This document shows, piece after piece, positions 62,718 through 64,000 of a DNA stretch of 64,000 nucleotides; the first letter of the stretch is position 1, and every line of letters begins with the position of its first letter. The stretch comes from Caenorhabditis elegans (Eukaryota; Nematoda; Chromadorea; Rhabditida; Rhabditidae): assembly GCF_000002985.6 (NCBI RefSeq), contig NC_003284.9, positions 12,896,001-12,960,000 on the forward strand, in the 5' to 3' direction. The notes under the pieces are model-generated. The model was not told the origin of the DNA. It made no database searches and saw only the letters and a list, made by a program, of their open reading frames with translations. The position numbers and the translations under genes are program-made.

Positions 62718-64000
62718 CGAATTTTATAATATGAAACATACTGTTTCTAATAGTGACATAAATGCTTAAATTATTATAAAATACATATGCCCATAAAAGT
62801 GCAACTTAAGTCTTATAGTCAGGTATTTCTTTCTTGAGTTTTCTTTAAAAAAATAGTAGTGCATTTTTTCAGCCCTATGCTCTCAGCTTTACCTGCATTC
62901 CATTTTGGTATTATAAAAATGAAAAAGGAAATAAATTTTATATTCTTTACTACATTCAGTTTCTTAAAATTTCCTTACAACCAAGTCTGAGTCAAAATTT
63001 TCTCAGTCATCTCAGAAAAGTCCATAAACTACCTAAACTTCTTTATACTATCTCTTTGTTGGTTTAAACCGCAGACAACTGTAACAAAGAGTTCCGAAAA
63101 TTTCATTAGTTTTTGACGTTTGTGCTAGATCGAAAACTGATGTCTTCAAAGAACGAAAGTTTGATTTTGGTTTGCGTACGCATATACATTAAATTAATTC
63201 GGTGCTGAAATTATTGAATAAATTAATGAATGAACTATTTTGCAAGTTTTTGTTTCATGATTACAACATCCGCGGTCAGTTTTAGAGAAACAATAAAACA
63301 ATCTATATGTTAACGTGATATTTAAATATTGTGGTTCTTTGTGCTTCCAGTGTTCCATAATCCGCTCACACCATGATAGAACAATCATTTTGTTCCTTGA
63401 TCCTGTTAATCTGACATAGTTCATCCCACCCACAAGATTCCGATTTACGGCTTTCACGTTTTCTGAAAGTTTCAGTCTACACTTATTTTGATAATGAAAA
63501 AATAGAACACTTGGCAAGTGTTTTTTTTTGTTGAAAAATAACAACTGTGTTATTGAAATTTCAACTCTTTCTCAAATCATCTGCTCCGTTTCATTTTAAT
63601 GACTTCATGCGCGCCATTTTATTGAAAATATTTTTTCCATACTCCTGTTATTAATATTGACTGTAGTAAAATAAAGCGTTCAAAGGTTTAAATAACTTTT
63701 CTAGATTTAAATCAACCCAGACGATTTTAGGGGTTTGCTCCATTTATAAGCTTTAACTGGAGATTGTAAAGTATCAGGTTCGATCATTATTTCTAAAACG
63801 ATTTTGACCCCATTTCATGTGAGAGCATCGCCGCAACAATTTTTGCCTTTTTCATGCTCTATATTTCATTTATAAAACATAATTTTTTTAAGTATCGGAA
63901 AATGTGTTTTAGTTATTTGGTTAATAAAAGTTCTCCAGCTGCAAAATATTACATAGTATTATATAACTATCACAAATCAGAACAAATACAAACAAACACA

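Larger units (their letters stand above)
50563..64000. other. 13 kb without a confident gene
   Basis: AT-rich DNA with inverted-repeat elements at 54372-54820, 60099-60527 (perhaps to 60778) and 62494-62717. Short open islands at 56567-56716, 58078-58300, 62188-62345 and 63194-63480 (all minus) might be exons. None could be joined into a gene with start, splice sites and stop. Confidence 0.45.

Noticed and set aside
1..64000. Bacterial-type systems (operons, CRISPR arrays, phage)
   Set aside because: Introns, tRNA promoters and repeat types are those of a nematode. No spaced direct-repeat array was seen.

Overview
The window looks like nuclear DNA of a Caenorhabditis-type nematode. It is AT-rich, introns run GT to TTTCAG, and one gene has a trans-splice-like acceptor three bases before its ATG. 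It also contains nematode tRNA genes and many short inverted-repeat (fold-back/MITE) elements. It is gene-poor: about six protein genes can be modelled confidently, separated by long non-coding stretches. I cannot fix the species. All gene models were spliced by hand from reading frame and splice sites; no search was run.

Layout. Bases 1-1000 hold what may be the 3' end of an LTR retroelement. From about 1 to 15.3 kb I see no confident exon, only MITEs, microsatellites and short GC-richer islands. From 15353 to 23538 (+) lies a nine-exon gene for a Gln/Met/Gly-rich nuclear protein. I tentatively recognise it as the Notch co-activator SEL-8/LAG-3; its first exon(s) are unresolved. From 24.1 to 34.2 kb there is no gene, but there is a near-perfect 480-bp fold-back. 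From 34271 to 36025 (+) is a seven-exon gene for a basic 283-aa protein of unknown function, which needs a 16-nt microexon to keep its frame.

From 36510 to 47259, on the minus strand, sit three paralogous secreted proteins (248, 286 and 274 aa). They share ten cysteines, a GCGGxGSCxxCxxC core and introns in the same places. Two near-identical tRNA-Gln(UUG) genes lie in a local duplication between the first two paralogues. A tRNA-Leu(AAG) lies on the opposite strand inside an intron of the third. A degenerate tRNA-like sequence lies near 48.3 kb. From 49725 to 50562 (-) is a five-exon gene for a 127-aa secreted, possibly neuropeptide-type precursor. From 50.6 to 64 kb I find no confident gene. 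That stretch holds inverted-repeat elements and several short open-frame islands that may be isolated exons.

Functional links: the three secreted paralogues clearly arose by tandem duplication and are probably related in role. Nothing in the sequence ties the other genes together.
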